DNA of 10,335 nucleotides, from the NCBI GenBank assembly GCA_964629965.1, contig CAZVRZ010000172.1, forward strand, positions 1-10,335, in the 5' to 3' direction. Within the stretch, counting starts at the first letter, position 1, and every line of letters starts with the position of its first letter. Positions 1-6,075 of the stretch are shown piece by piece. The notes under the pieces were generated by a model. The model was given only the letters and a program-made list of their open reading frames with translations, had not been told where the DNA came from and ran no database searches. The DNA is from CAZVRZ01 sp964629965. Lineage in GTDB: Bacteria > Chloroflexota > Anaerolineae > Anaerolineales > UBA4823. A program made the position numbers and the translations under genes.

Positions 1-759
1 CCCGGCATTCATCTGCAGAGTCAGCCAGGTTGCCAGCTCGCTGGCGCACGAATTGATAGATCCAGCCGCGCCGGTAACAGAGTTCTCATCCTGCTCCCAG
101 AAGGCGCATTCGCGCAGCAACTCGTCGCGGTAGACGTGTGGCCAGGCGTGGTCGGGATCCTGCTGGGTGATCCGCGTTGAGAAATTACTGCGTTTCATCC
201 CCAACACGTCAAAGATGCGCGTCTGGACGAAGCGCTCCCAGCTCATACCAGCGACCTCCTCCACGATGAGCGAGGCCAGCATGTACAGAACATTGTTATA
301 TTGGAAGCGGGAGCGGATTGGGGCATTCGGCTCCAGGTGGCGCAGACGGGCAAGCAAATCGCGCCGGCTGAAATCCGAACCCCACCAGATCCAGTCATGG
401 GAGGGAAGGCCGGAACGGTGCGAGAGCATATCGCGCACGGTCAAGGTCTCGGTGGAAACCTGGTCGAACATCTGCCAGCCGGGCAGATAGTCGCGCACTG
501 GTTTATCCCACTCTAATTTGCCCTCATCGATCAACAGGCCAAAAGACATGACCCCAAACGCTTTCGTCATGGATGCAATTGGAAAGAGTGTATCGGGTGT
601 GACCGGCAGGCCGCGTGCTGGATCGCGCTGCCCGTAACCGGCCTGGTGTAGCACCTCGTCCCCGCTGACAACAGCCAACGCCAGACCGGGAACATGCCAG
701 CGTTCCAAAGTCTGGTGGACAAGAGCATCCAATCCATTTTTCAGGAAATCGTTTTGCAT
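1..759 (-). CDS. Class C beta-lactamase-like serine hydrolase (3' end outside window)
   Basis: The reading frame stays open from an ATG at 759 to the left edge, giving 253 residues without a stop, so the C-terminus is missing. The translation has the hallmarks of the beta-lactamase/penicillin-binding serine hydrolase superfamily (Pfam Beta-lactamase, COG1680). These are an SxxK motif (SMTK, residues 63-66) with the nucleophilic serine and general-base lysine, and a YxN motif (YNN, 154-156). The conserved LSHRSGLP stretch (112-119) and an N-terminal VPGLALAVV strand also fit. No signal peptide is visible, which suggests a cytoplasmic esterase, amidase or peptidase rather than a secreted beta-lactamase. 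Family members include EstB-type esterases and D-amino-acid peptidases, so the substrate cannot be assigned. The third motif (KTG/HxG) lies beyond the edge. The start is supported by AGGGAG at 765-770, five bases upstream. It follows the alpha/beta hydrolase gene after a 94-base gap that holds a gene remnant. Confidence 0.9.
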   Translation of the reverse strand, partial: MQNDFLKNGLDALVHQTLERWHVPGLALAVVSGDEVLHQAGYGQRDPARGLPVTPDTLFPIASMTKAFGVMSFGLLIDEGKLEWDKPVRDYLPGWQMFDQVSTETLTVRDMLSHRSGLPSHDWIWWGSDFSRRDLLARLRHLEPNAPIRSRFQYNNVLYMLASLIVEEVAGMSWERFVQTRIFDVLGMKRSNFSTRITQQDPDHAWPHVYRDELLRECAFWEQDENSVTGAAGSINSCASELATWLTLQMNAG

Positions 760-772
760 AAGAACTCCCTTC

Positions 773-853
773 TTATTGAGGGCCAAGCCCGGAATTCATT
801 TCCTTACCTTTCGTCAACGCCCAGCCGATGGCGTCGTGAATGCGCCCATCCAG
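773..853 (-). pseudogene. Remnant of a SnoaL-like gene between two hydrolase genes
   Basis: Directly after the TGA of the alpha/beta hydrolase (854-856), one frame stays open for 26 codons to a TAA at 773-775. It contains IHDAIGWALTK, identical to residues 15-25 of the intact SnoaL-like protein encoded at 6904-7323. At DNA level 808-842 matches 7248-7282 at 34 of 35 positions, and identity stops sharply on both sides. There is no start codon ahead of the shared segment in this frame. An internal ATG at 799 with AAGGA just upstream would give only eight residues. I interpret this as a fragment left by duplication and deletion of a paralogous gene, not as a functional gene. Confidence 0.6.
808..842 (+). 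repeat. Left copy of 35-base direct repeat
   Basis: This stretch matches 7248-7282 in the same orientation with one mismatch (C at 812, T at 7252). The right copy lies inside the SnoaL-like coding sequence; the left copy lies in the gap between two genes. The copies start 6440 bases apart and bracket all genes from the methyltransferase to the alpha/beta hydrolase. Confidence 0.9.
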
Positions 854-1630
854 TCAGGATTTCGTAAAGGCCAGCATGGCCGGGAAAACGGCGTCAATCT
901 GGTCGAAAACCTGCTCATGATTTAATCCCTCGATGATCTGAATTTGAACCAGCGATCCTTCGAGAGCGGTAGCATACTCTTGTACGCTCTCGATTGCGAT
1001 TTTATCTTCTGAACCAACCAGCCACAAGGCCGGGCACAGAAAATCAGCCGGTTCGACAGATGGCCAGTCGAGCATGGCCGGTGCCCAGCCCAACATGGCC
1101 GGGATATTTAAGTTTTGTAGCATCTCCTGGTCATTCGTGGAGAGCGTATTGATATCCAACCTGCCCTCCCATTGGGTCTGGACAATTGGCCGCCAATGTG
1201 CGCAAAAGTCAACGGCATCCTGGCGCGGCTTGCCCGATACACCCGGCCCCAAAGGTGTGCCCATCAGGATAGCTTTTTGCGCCCGCTCCGATCGAGCAGC
1301 CAGGTAGCGGCCAACCTTGCCCCCAAACGACATGCCCCAGAGGGCGAAGCGCGCTGCTCCACAGGCATCGGCAACCGCCAGGATATCTTGCAGCATTTTA
1401 TCAATGGCGTAATCAGACGGGTTGGTGGGCGCCCCGCTCTCGCCGTGACCGCGCAGGTCAAGCGCGATAACGGTGAAATCGTTTTGTAAGCGCTGGATAT
1501 AGCCGGCAGCCTGCCATTCCTGGCGGCTGCCGCCTCCTCCATGCAGTAGTATCACTGCCGGGCCTGCGCCGGAGCAATCATAGGCGATCTGGGTTCCATC
1601 AAGTGAGTTTGCAAATGCAGTGATCTCCAT
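854..1630 (-). CDS. Alpha/beta hydrolase
   Basis: This is a 258-residue alpha/beta-hydrolase-fold enzyme, close to the usual length of the family (about 250-300). Visible landmarks in order are the oxyanion-hole segment LLHGGGG (28-34), the strand and turn LDLRGHGESG (58-66), and the nucleophile elbow GMSFGG with Ser101. The acid is in LVGSEDK (Asp209) and the catalytic His238 is in GLNHEQVF, so the triad is complete. There is no signal peptide, so it is probably cytoplasmic. The substrate cannot be deduced; esterases, C-C hydrolases, haloperoxidases and dehalogenases share this pattern. The frame is open upstream to 1912, but that extension is antifamily sequence overlapping the oxidoreductase gene. 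The ATG at 1630 places the homology at residue 1. The oxidoreductase stop codon (1638-1640) lies seven bases upstream, and a weak GGAAAG sits inside the end of that gene, so the two are probably co-translated. Confidence 0.9.
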   Translation of the reverse strand: MEITAFANSLDGTQIAYDCSGAGPAVILLHGGGGSRQEWQAAGYIQRLQNDFTVIALDLRGHGESGAPTNPSDYAIDKMLQDILAVADACGAARFALWGMSFGGKVGRYLAARSERAQKAILMGTPLGPGVSGKPRQDAVDFCAHWRPIVQTQWEGRLDINTLSTNDQEMLQNLNIPAMLGWAPAMLDWPSVEPADFLCPALWLVGSEDKIAIESVQEYATALEGSLVQIQIIEGLNHEQVFDQIDAVFPAMLAFTKS

Positions 1631-1637
1631 GATAATT

Positions 1638-2835
1638 TTATCTTTCCGAGTCTTTCCATGTGGCCAGCCACTTCTGCGCCTTCTGATGCCGTTGTTTGTC
1701 GCTTTTACAGATGCAAGTCGCCACCCCCGGTTCTGGCCGGCCGGGATGAACATACATATCGTACAGGCAGGAATTGCACGAAACGCACTCCGGAAATCGC
1801 CTCCCGATACCATCCCGCCAACGATTGGGTAGGTCTGGCTCGCGGATGAGGGGACGACACAGCGCGATGAAATCCACTTTACCGCTTTGCAGGATCGTTT
1901 CCAATCTTTCAATATCTCGATTTCCCCCTACCAGGATGATCGGGATGGGCAAATCTAATTTTTCGGCATAGCGCAGGAAATAACTTTGCTGTTCCGGCTT
2001 CCTGATCCGTGTGTGATTCTGGAGCGGGAACCGGGCGAAAGCCCAGTGCCTCCTGCGGGCGAAACAGGCATTCCCACATCCCGCCGCTGAGTTCGATGGC
2101 ATCCACACCCGCCCGCGCAATTTCCTGCGACAATCCTGGAAGATTCTCGATATCCACACCACCCACCAGATAGTCGGTGCAGTTCACTTTGATCAGGATT
2201 GGGAAATCACCAACTTGTTCCCTCGCTCTGGTGACAATCTCTCGAATGATCTTCGATCTCTTATCGGGTGTTCCACCAAAGTCATCTTCGCGCCGGTTGG
2301 TGTACGGTGAGAGAAAACGGCTCAACAATCCGCCATGTGCGGCATGGAGTTGAACGCCTTCAAAACCGGAAGCCTGCATATCAAGAATGGCATCCACAAA
2401 GCAGGTGATGATTTGTTCAATTTCCTCAGGCGAGAGTTCCCTGACCGGCTGGCTGGAGAAAGGCGAAGGCATGGATGAAGGGCCGGTGTCAACAAACCCG
2501 ACTTCAAGCTGGGCGATGATCTTGCACTCCCGCCGGGCCTGGTGGACAACTTGAACCATTTCCTCCAGCCCGTTCACACGCAGATCGGCATAGAAGTGGA
2601 TCGGTTCATCCGAATCTTCTTCAGGGAGACGTTCCCGGTAAACGGGCAGACCACCAGTAATGATCATGCCCACGCCGCCCAGGGCCAGATTGTGGTACAG
2701 TTCCAGAACTTCACCTGTCATCTGGTGAGAGGACAGGATGGATGGGTCCCAGGTTGCCGAACGGACAAGCCGGTTAGGTATGGTCAGGCTGGCAATCGCG
2801 CCTGCGGAAAATAACTTGTAGTGGTTGCGGTTCAT
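1638..2835 (-). pseudogene. Old Yellow Enzyme-family NADH:flavin oxidoreductase, frameshifted
   Basis: Two overlapping frames together make one FMN-dependent ene-reductase-type TIM barrel (OYE family, COG1902). The first part starts at ATG 2835 and shows IPNRLVRSAT (19-28), the flavin/substrate-binding HAAHGGLLSRFLSPYTNRR (164-182), FGG and ILIKVN (213-218). Homology continues through PVPAPESHT (about residue 276) and then must shift to the frame ending at 1638. That frame supplies RKPEQQSYF, PIILVGGNRD and FIALCRPLIREPDLPNRW, the phosphate-binding end of the barrel, plus a cysteine-rich tail. The switch point falls at a GTGTGTG tract at 2009-2015 (CACACAC in gene sense). Restoring one lost CA unit would rejoin the frames into about 399 residues, normal for the family. 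As written, the first frame ends after 308 residues with a foreign tail. It may be a recent pseudogene or a sequencing/assembly error. It begins 32 bases after the phosphotransferase stop, with only a weak AAGAGA next to the ATG. Confidence 0.85.
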
Positions 2836-2867
2836 TCTCTTTTGTTAGAGCCGAGATGAGGCGGCGC

Positions 2868-3926
2868 CTAAACAGCACAACCTTTCTGGCGAGCATAGCG
2901 TACAACGAAATCCGCCGTACGGGCGATACGTTCACGATATTCCGGAAGCAAGTCAGGATATAGATGTGTCCCACCGGCAGCCCAAAGATTCCAATAGACC
3001 TGTAGACCAGCCAGAAACAACTCGATCTGCTCTGCCTGTTGCTCTGGGAGGGCGCGGAATTCGGCATATCCTTTCAAGAGGGCGTCGCGATAGCGGGGAT
3101 AGGCAGGGTCATCTCGACAGGCGTCCAACGCCACCGCCAGATCGAATACCCAGTAGCCAAAGCCCGAATCATCAAAATCAATTGCCCTTGGCTCACCGTG
3201 CCAGAGAAACAGATTGGCATCCACCCCCAGATCTCCGTGGATCAAACCGAACACATCCGGACCCTGCCCCCAGTCCTCCATCACATCCCGGATCCGCTCT
3301 GCAACAAAGGAAAAGGCTTTCCTGTGAAGCGGAGAAAGAATCGCCCATGCATCCGCATTTGCCATGCCACTGCCCACATCGTTTTGGAATAACCCGTCCC
3401 AGTCAAATTTTCGTTTTGCCAGGCCTGCCGGAGGTTGCCACTGAATGGAAAACTGGTGCAGCCGTGCCATCAATCTGCCCTGTGCCTGGAGATGATGGGG
3501 GCGGAAACGATTTTTTACTGAGCGGCCTTTGATCCAGCGCAGGAGAGAACAATAGCGTGTCCCTGGCACGCCGGGCACGTTGATGGCGGGCACCCATTGT
3601 CCATCTAGGGTTGCAATCGGTTCTGGCACGGGCAAATTCGCCTCCCGGCGCATGGCAGCCAGCCAGGTCAATTCCAGGTCAATCGCCTCCGGCTCCTGGT
3701 AGCCAGGTTCGTGTACCCGCAGCAGGTATTGTCCAGGCTCGAACAGATCGTCATTGCCTGGGGTGAAAGGTGAGGCCGGCCCATAGACGCGAAACAGCGT
3801 ATTTCCTGCCTGCAAAACCAGTTTGAAGGGAGCGTCCTGCAGGCCATATTCCCGCAGGGCAAGCCGGGCCAACTGCCGCATCCTGCGCAGTCGCCCCCGG
3901 TAAGTGAGATCCTGGTAAGGTTTCAT
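2868..3926 (-). CDS. APH-fold phosphotransferase (copy 2 of a paralogous pair)
   Basis: This 352-residue protein belongs to the APH/choline kinase-like superfamily (Pfam APH; COG2334-like). The catalytic loop HGDLGVDAN has His230, the presumed base Asp232 and Asn238. The metal-binding DFDD is at 250-253, followed by a conserved FGYWVFDLA segment (256-264). The N-terminal lobe has the expected nucleotide-binding strands, including VLQAGNTLFRV (37-47) and YLLRVHEPG (67-75). Such enzymes transfer phosphate from ATP or GTP to hydroxyls of antibiotics, homoserine, choline or sugars; nothing here selects one. The N-terminus (MKPYxxLTxxGxxRRxRxLA) matches the phosphotransferase at 4964-5974, so the two are paralogs, although the bodies have diverged widely. 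The start is supported by AGAGGA (3931-3936), four bases upstream. The next gene downstream is the frameshifted flavin oxidoreductase; the gene upstream is a truncated GNAT. Confidence 0.9.
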   Translation of the reverse strand: MKPYQDLTYRGRLRRMRQLARLALREYGLQDAPFKLVLQAGNTLFRVYGPASPFTPGNDDLFEPGQYLLRVHEPGYQEPEAIDLELTWLAAMRREANLPVPEPIATLDGQWVPAINVPGVPGTRYCSLLRWIKGRSVKNRFRPHHLQAQGRLMARLHQFSIQWQPPAGLAKRKFDWDGLFQNDVGSGMANADAWAILSPLHRKAFSFVAERIRDVMEDWGQGPDVFGLIHGDLGVDANLFLWHGEPRAIDFDDSGFGYWVFDLAVALDACRDDPAYPRYRDALLKGYAEFRALPEQQAEQIELFLAGLQVYWNLWAAGGTHLYPDLLPEYRERIARTADFVVRYARQKGCAV

Positions 3927-3987
3927 GGTTTCCTCTTCACTCGGCAGGTGAGTCCATCGCCGAACAGCACTCTCTCAATTCCTGTGC

Positions 3988-4227
3988 TCATCCTTGCGTC
4001 AACCGGTCGTCAATGTTACGCAGGAATGAATAACAAACGGGCTGGAAGTATCTCAGCCAGAATCGCGACCCAAGCGGGTTCATCGGCTCGAAGAGGACAG
4101 CACAGCGTCGATAGCCGCAGACGCGGGCAAAGTCAAGCGCATGGGCGAGCAATACTGTGGCAATGCCCGCACGGCGCGCCGGTTCACGGGTGAAGGCGCC
4201 ATAAATGTGGGTAAGTTTCTCAAGCAT
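3988..4227 (-). pseudogene. C-terminal fragment of a GNAT acetyltransferase
   Basis: The 79-residue translation is recognisable from its eighth residue as the second half of a GNAT-fold N-acetyltransferase. It has the acetyl-CoA pyrophosphate-binding motif (R18-R-A-G-I-A23 within EPARRAGIATVLL), then helix ALDFARVCGYRRCAV and the C-terminal strand region EPMNPLGSRFWLRYF. The N-terminal strands and helices that complete the fold and bind the acceptor are absent, and I see no trace of them in the other frames upstream, where the complete GNAT gene ends. The fragment nevertheless has its own ATG at 4227 and an AAGGA ribosome binding site eight bases upstream, so it may be translated. It could be a 5'-deleted pseudogene, or a half-GNAT that works only with a partner. 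The pseudogene reading is favoured because half the fold is missing. Confidence 0.65.
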
Positions 4228-4245
4228 TGAATAATTCCTTTCAGC

Positions 4246-4773
4246 TTACTGATTACCTTCCGACTTGGAGGCAATCATCACCGGAACCGTGATCGGATAG
4301 GTGTTCAGGTGTAGAACCATTTCGATTTCATCATCGTAATGATCGCCGGTGGGGATAAAACCCAGCTTGCGGTAGAAACCTTCTGGGCTGCCTTCGCCCT
4401 GTCCGCAGCTGGTGTACAACAGGGGGATGCCCATGGCTTTCAGGTGTTGGATGAGTTTTTCGAGGGCGCGTTTGCCGTAGCCTTTGCCCTGCCAGGGGGC
4501 GCCGATCATGAAACGCCACAGGAAAACGCCCGGGCAGTCAATGCCGTCTTCGTAGTCCGAGCCGGTGTGGGTCATGATGAAGCTGATGGGAGTGTCATTG
4601 GCATAGATGGCGCGCATCCAGGCGCTGGGAGATAAGGAGGCTTCGGCAATCGAGCGAACGTTATCAGCCACCATATGGCGCTGAGCCGGGGAGAGCGTTT
4701 CGCTCAGAGCGCAGACCTGGTTTAGAGTGGTGGCGGTGATCCGCATAAAGTGAACATCAGGGGTGGTGTTCAT
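4246..4773 (-). CDS. GNAT-family N-acetyltransferase
   Basis: This is a complete 175-residue GNAT-fold acetyltransferase. Motif A appears as LWRFMIGAPWQGKGYGKRALEK, with the acetyl-CoA-binding Q-G-K-G-Y-G signature near residues 94-99. The following helix is LIQHLKAMGIPLLYTSC, and motif B is SPEGFYRKLGFIPTG. The FLWRFMI strand before the loop is reminiscent of polyamine/diamine acetyltransferases of the BltD/PaiA type, so a polyamine or amine acceptor is possible but unproven. About 25 residues follow the core and form a tail of unclear role. The start at 4773 is well supported by AGGAG in TAGGAGAAATATG, and this binding site overlaps the TAG stop of a 33-residue mini-ORF upstream. Downstream, the stop lies 18 bases before the truncated GNAT start, so the two are probably on one transcript. 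Confidence 0.9.
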   Translation of the reverse strand: MNTTPDVHFMRITATTLNQVCALSETLSPAQRHMVADNVRSIAEASLSPSAWMRAIYANDTPISFIMTHTGSDYEDGIDCPGVFLWRFMIGAPWQGKGYGKRALEKLIQHLKAMGIPLLYTSCGQGEGSPEGFYRKLGFIPTGDHYDDEIEMVLHLNTYPITVPVMIASKSEGNQ

Positions 4774-4780
4774 ATTTCTC

Positions 4781-4882
4781 CTACAACTCGAATGGCCTTT
4801 CCGGCGAAAAAACGGGATCGAAAAAGCCCAGATACGGAATGTCGTTACGTTCGCAAAGTTGGGTGATTTCTGCTCTTTCCAT
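4781..4882 (-). pseudogene. 33-residue mini-ORF, possible nucleotidyltransferase N-terminal remnant
   Basis: This short ORF starts with ATG at 4882, five bases after a very good GGAGGA site, and stops at TAG 4781-4783 inside the ribosome binding site of the GNAT gene. The peptide (RAEITQLCERNDIPYLGFF at residues 3-21) resembles the first helix and strand of minimal nucleotidyltransferases. Those usually read like LCxxxxIxxLGLFGSxARGE, but here the diagnostic Gly-Ser is replaced by Asp-Pro and the rest of the domain is absent. It overlaps the preceding mini-ORF in another frame. It is most likely a decayed gene start that still may be translated, or a coupling leader for the GNAT gene. The family assignment is weak because it rests on about 20 residues. 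Confidence 0.35.
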
Positions 4883-4961
4883 GAAACTCCTCCAAGGTGT
4901 AGCCGTCCTGAAATTTTTGGAGCGTTGCCCGAATTTCGGACAGGTTTTCAGTGGTTGTCAT
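4845..4961 (-). pseudogene. 38-residue mini-ORF after phosphotransferase gene, unrecognised remnant
   Basis: ATG at 4961 lies two bases after the phosphotransferase stop codon (4964-4966), with a GGAGG site about seven bases upstream inside that gene's end. Initiation is therefore plausible. The first 22 residues (MTTTENLSEIRATLQKFQDG and on) look like a genuine protein N-terminus, perhaps a small helical start as in SnoaL/NTF2-like proteins. The last dozen residues (HGKSRNHPTLRT) look like out-of-frame sequence. It overlaps the 33-residue mini-ORF at 4781-4882 in a different frame. The 190 bases between the phosphotransferase and the GNAT gene therefore seem to hold joined gene debris. I cannot name the parent gene. 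Confidence 0.3.
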
Positions 4962-4963
4962 CG

Positions 4964-5974
4964 TCAGCCTCCAGATATTTGGCGCATTTCCATCAACTTC
5001 CGCAGCCGGTTTTCGACGCTTTCGACGAATTCCGGCGCCCGGATTTTCCAGTTTGGGTTGGGGTCGTTCAAGATGAAATTGGCCAGGCCAAATCCGCGGG
5101 CAGCGATGAATGAGTCGATCTCGCCGGGATGGCGTTCTGGCCAGGGACAGCGGCGGAGGTAACCCTCCTGGAAGGCCGCCCGTAACGCGGCGTAGTTTTC
5201 ATCCGGGAAATAATACAGCGTCGTGGCAATATCCTGCACCGGCCAACCGAGCATCAGATCTTCAAAGTCTATTGGCGAAAGCACGCCGCGGAAGTTGTGC
5301 ACATTCCATTGGTGCAGATCATTGTGCAGGATACGCATCGCTTCGCCGCAGGCTTGCAGGCGGTCAAGGGATTCCTGCACCCAGGCGATGGCGCTTTCGT
5401 ACACGGCGCGGCGTTCTGGTGGGAACAGCGCTGCATACGGCTCATCGAACATCACAACAAGCTCGGGGAAAGGAAAAGGCCGGTCGAAACGCAGCAGGGA
5501 GAGTTCGGAGGGCGGATGATACGTCAGGGTGTGGGTATGAAGTCTTGCCATCAGTTCACCCAACCTGGCGATATTGGCCGCGCTCATATCCTCGGACAGG
5601 TTTTTGCCGGGCACCCAGGAAAAAACCTCGCACAGGCGCGGTTGCGGCACACCCTCAGCCTGTGCTTCGACCACCAGGCGGCCATCCCTGGCTGGCAGCG
5701 GGTGTGGCACACTCAGGGATGTGTCACGCGCCAGGGCAGCCAACCAATCCATCTCGGCAGTGACATGATCGAGGTTGTGGCCGCCCTCAGGCAGGGTGAT
5801 GCGCAGGATGAGCTTCTGACCGTTGGTGGTATCCACGCGGAATATGCCGTTAAAATCGTTCGTGACCAGGCGCAGGCGGGAGACATCCAGCGGGTATTGT
5901 TGGAGCGCATTCAGCGCCAGCGGGCGCAGGCGGCGCGCCTGTCCATTTTCGGTGAGGGAGGCGTAGGGTTTCAT
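4964..5974 (-). CDS. APH-fold phosphotransferase (copy 1 of a paralogous pair)
   Basis: This 336-residue protein belongs to the APH/choline kinase-like superfamily. The catalytic loop is HNDLHQWN (217-224): His217, Asp219 and Asn224 are in place, and Asn replaces the more usual Gly at 218. The metal-binding DFED is at 236-239, followed by GWPVQDIATTLYYF (243-256). The N-lobe carries LVTNDFNGIFRVD (36-48) and a lysine-containing strand QKLILRI (53-59). The first 22 residues share the MKPYxxLTxxGxxRRxRxLA pattern with the phosphotransferase at 2868-3926. The acceptor is unknown. The ATG at 5974 overlaps the stop of a 31-residue mini-ORF as TAATG. The nearest good ribosome binding site (AAGGAG, 5990-5995) is 15 bases from the ATG, longer than optimal, so coupling to the mini-ORF may contribute. 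The preceding gene is a methyltransferase on the same strand. Confidence 0.9.
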   Translation of the reverse strand: MKPYASLTENGQARRLRPLALNALQQYPLDVSRLRLVTNDFNGIFRVDTTNGQKLILRITLPEGGHNLDHVTAEMDWLAALARDTSLSVPHPLPARDGRLVVEAQAEGVPQPRLCEVFSWVPGKNLSEDMSAANIARLGELMARLHTHTLTYHPPSELSLLRFDRPFPFPELVVMFDEPYAALFPPERRAVYESAIAWVQESLDRLQACGEAMRILHNDLHQWNVHNFRGVLSPIDFEDLMLGWPVQDIATTLYYFPDENYAALRAAFQEGYLRRCPWPERHPGEIDSFIAARGFGLANFILNDPNPNWKIRAPEFVESVENRLRKLMEMRQISGG

Positions 5975-5976
5975 TA
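5972..5976 (-). promoter_or_regulatory. TAATG stop/start overlap
   Basis: In gene sense the TAA stop of the 31-residue mini-ORF overlaps the ATG of the phosphotransferase by one base. Such overlaps commonly support re-initiation by terminating ribosomes. This matters because the phosphotransferase's AAGGAG (5990-5995) sits 15 bases from the start. Confidence 0.5.
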
Positions 5977-6069
5977 TGGCAACCGGTAACTCCTTAATAT
6001 TTCCAACAGGTCCGCCCGGTCAGGCTGGATAGCCAGCGCCCGGCGGAGCTGGGTGTGACCGAACGGCAT
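5974..6069 (-). CDS. 31-residue mini-ORF coupled to phosphotransferase start
   Basis: A short frame runs from ATG 6069, six bases after the methyltransferase stop, to TAA 5974-5976, which overlaps the next ATG as TAATG. Residues 8-27 (LRRALAIQPDRADLLEILRS) are helical in character and resemble the end of a TPR helix pair, so this could be a remnant of a larger protein or a small helical peptide. The ATG has GAAGG immediately adjacent, too close for a standard Shine-Dalgarno site, so initiation is uncertain. Re-initiation after the methyltransferase is possible. Its position suggests a translational bridge between the methyltransferase and phosphotransferase genes. I do not recognise a family with confidence. 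Confidence 0.35.
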   Translation of the reverse strand: MPFGHTQLRRALAIQPDRADLLEILRSYRLP

Positions 6070-6075
6070 CCTTCG

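Noticed and set aside
1631..1912. 94-residue N-terminal extension of the alpha/beta hydrolase
   Set aside because: The extension overlaps well-conserved oxidoreductase coding sequence in another frame, while family homology starts at the ATG at 1630.
2009..2015. Programmed ribosomal frameshift in the oxidoreductase gene
   Set aside because: No slippery heptamer of the known kind and no obvious stimulatory element; OYE proteins are not known to use one, and a dinucleotide contraction explains it.
5110..5989. Two plus-strand open frames of 217 and 230 codons opposite the phosphotransferase
   Set aside because: They overlap each other in different frames and lie antisense to a clear APH-fold gene; compositionally they look like shadows.
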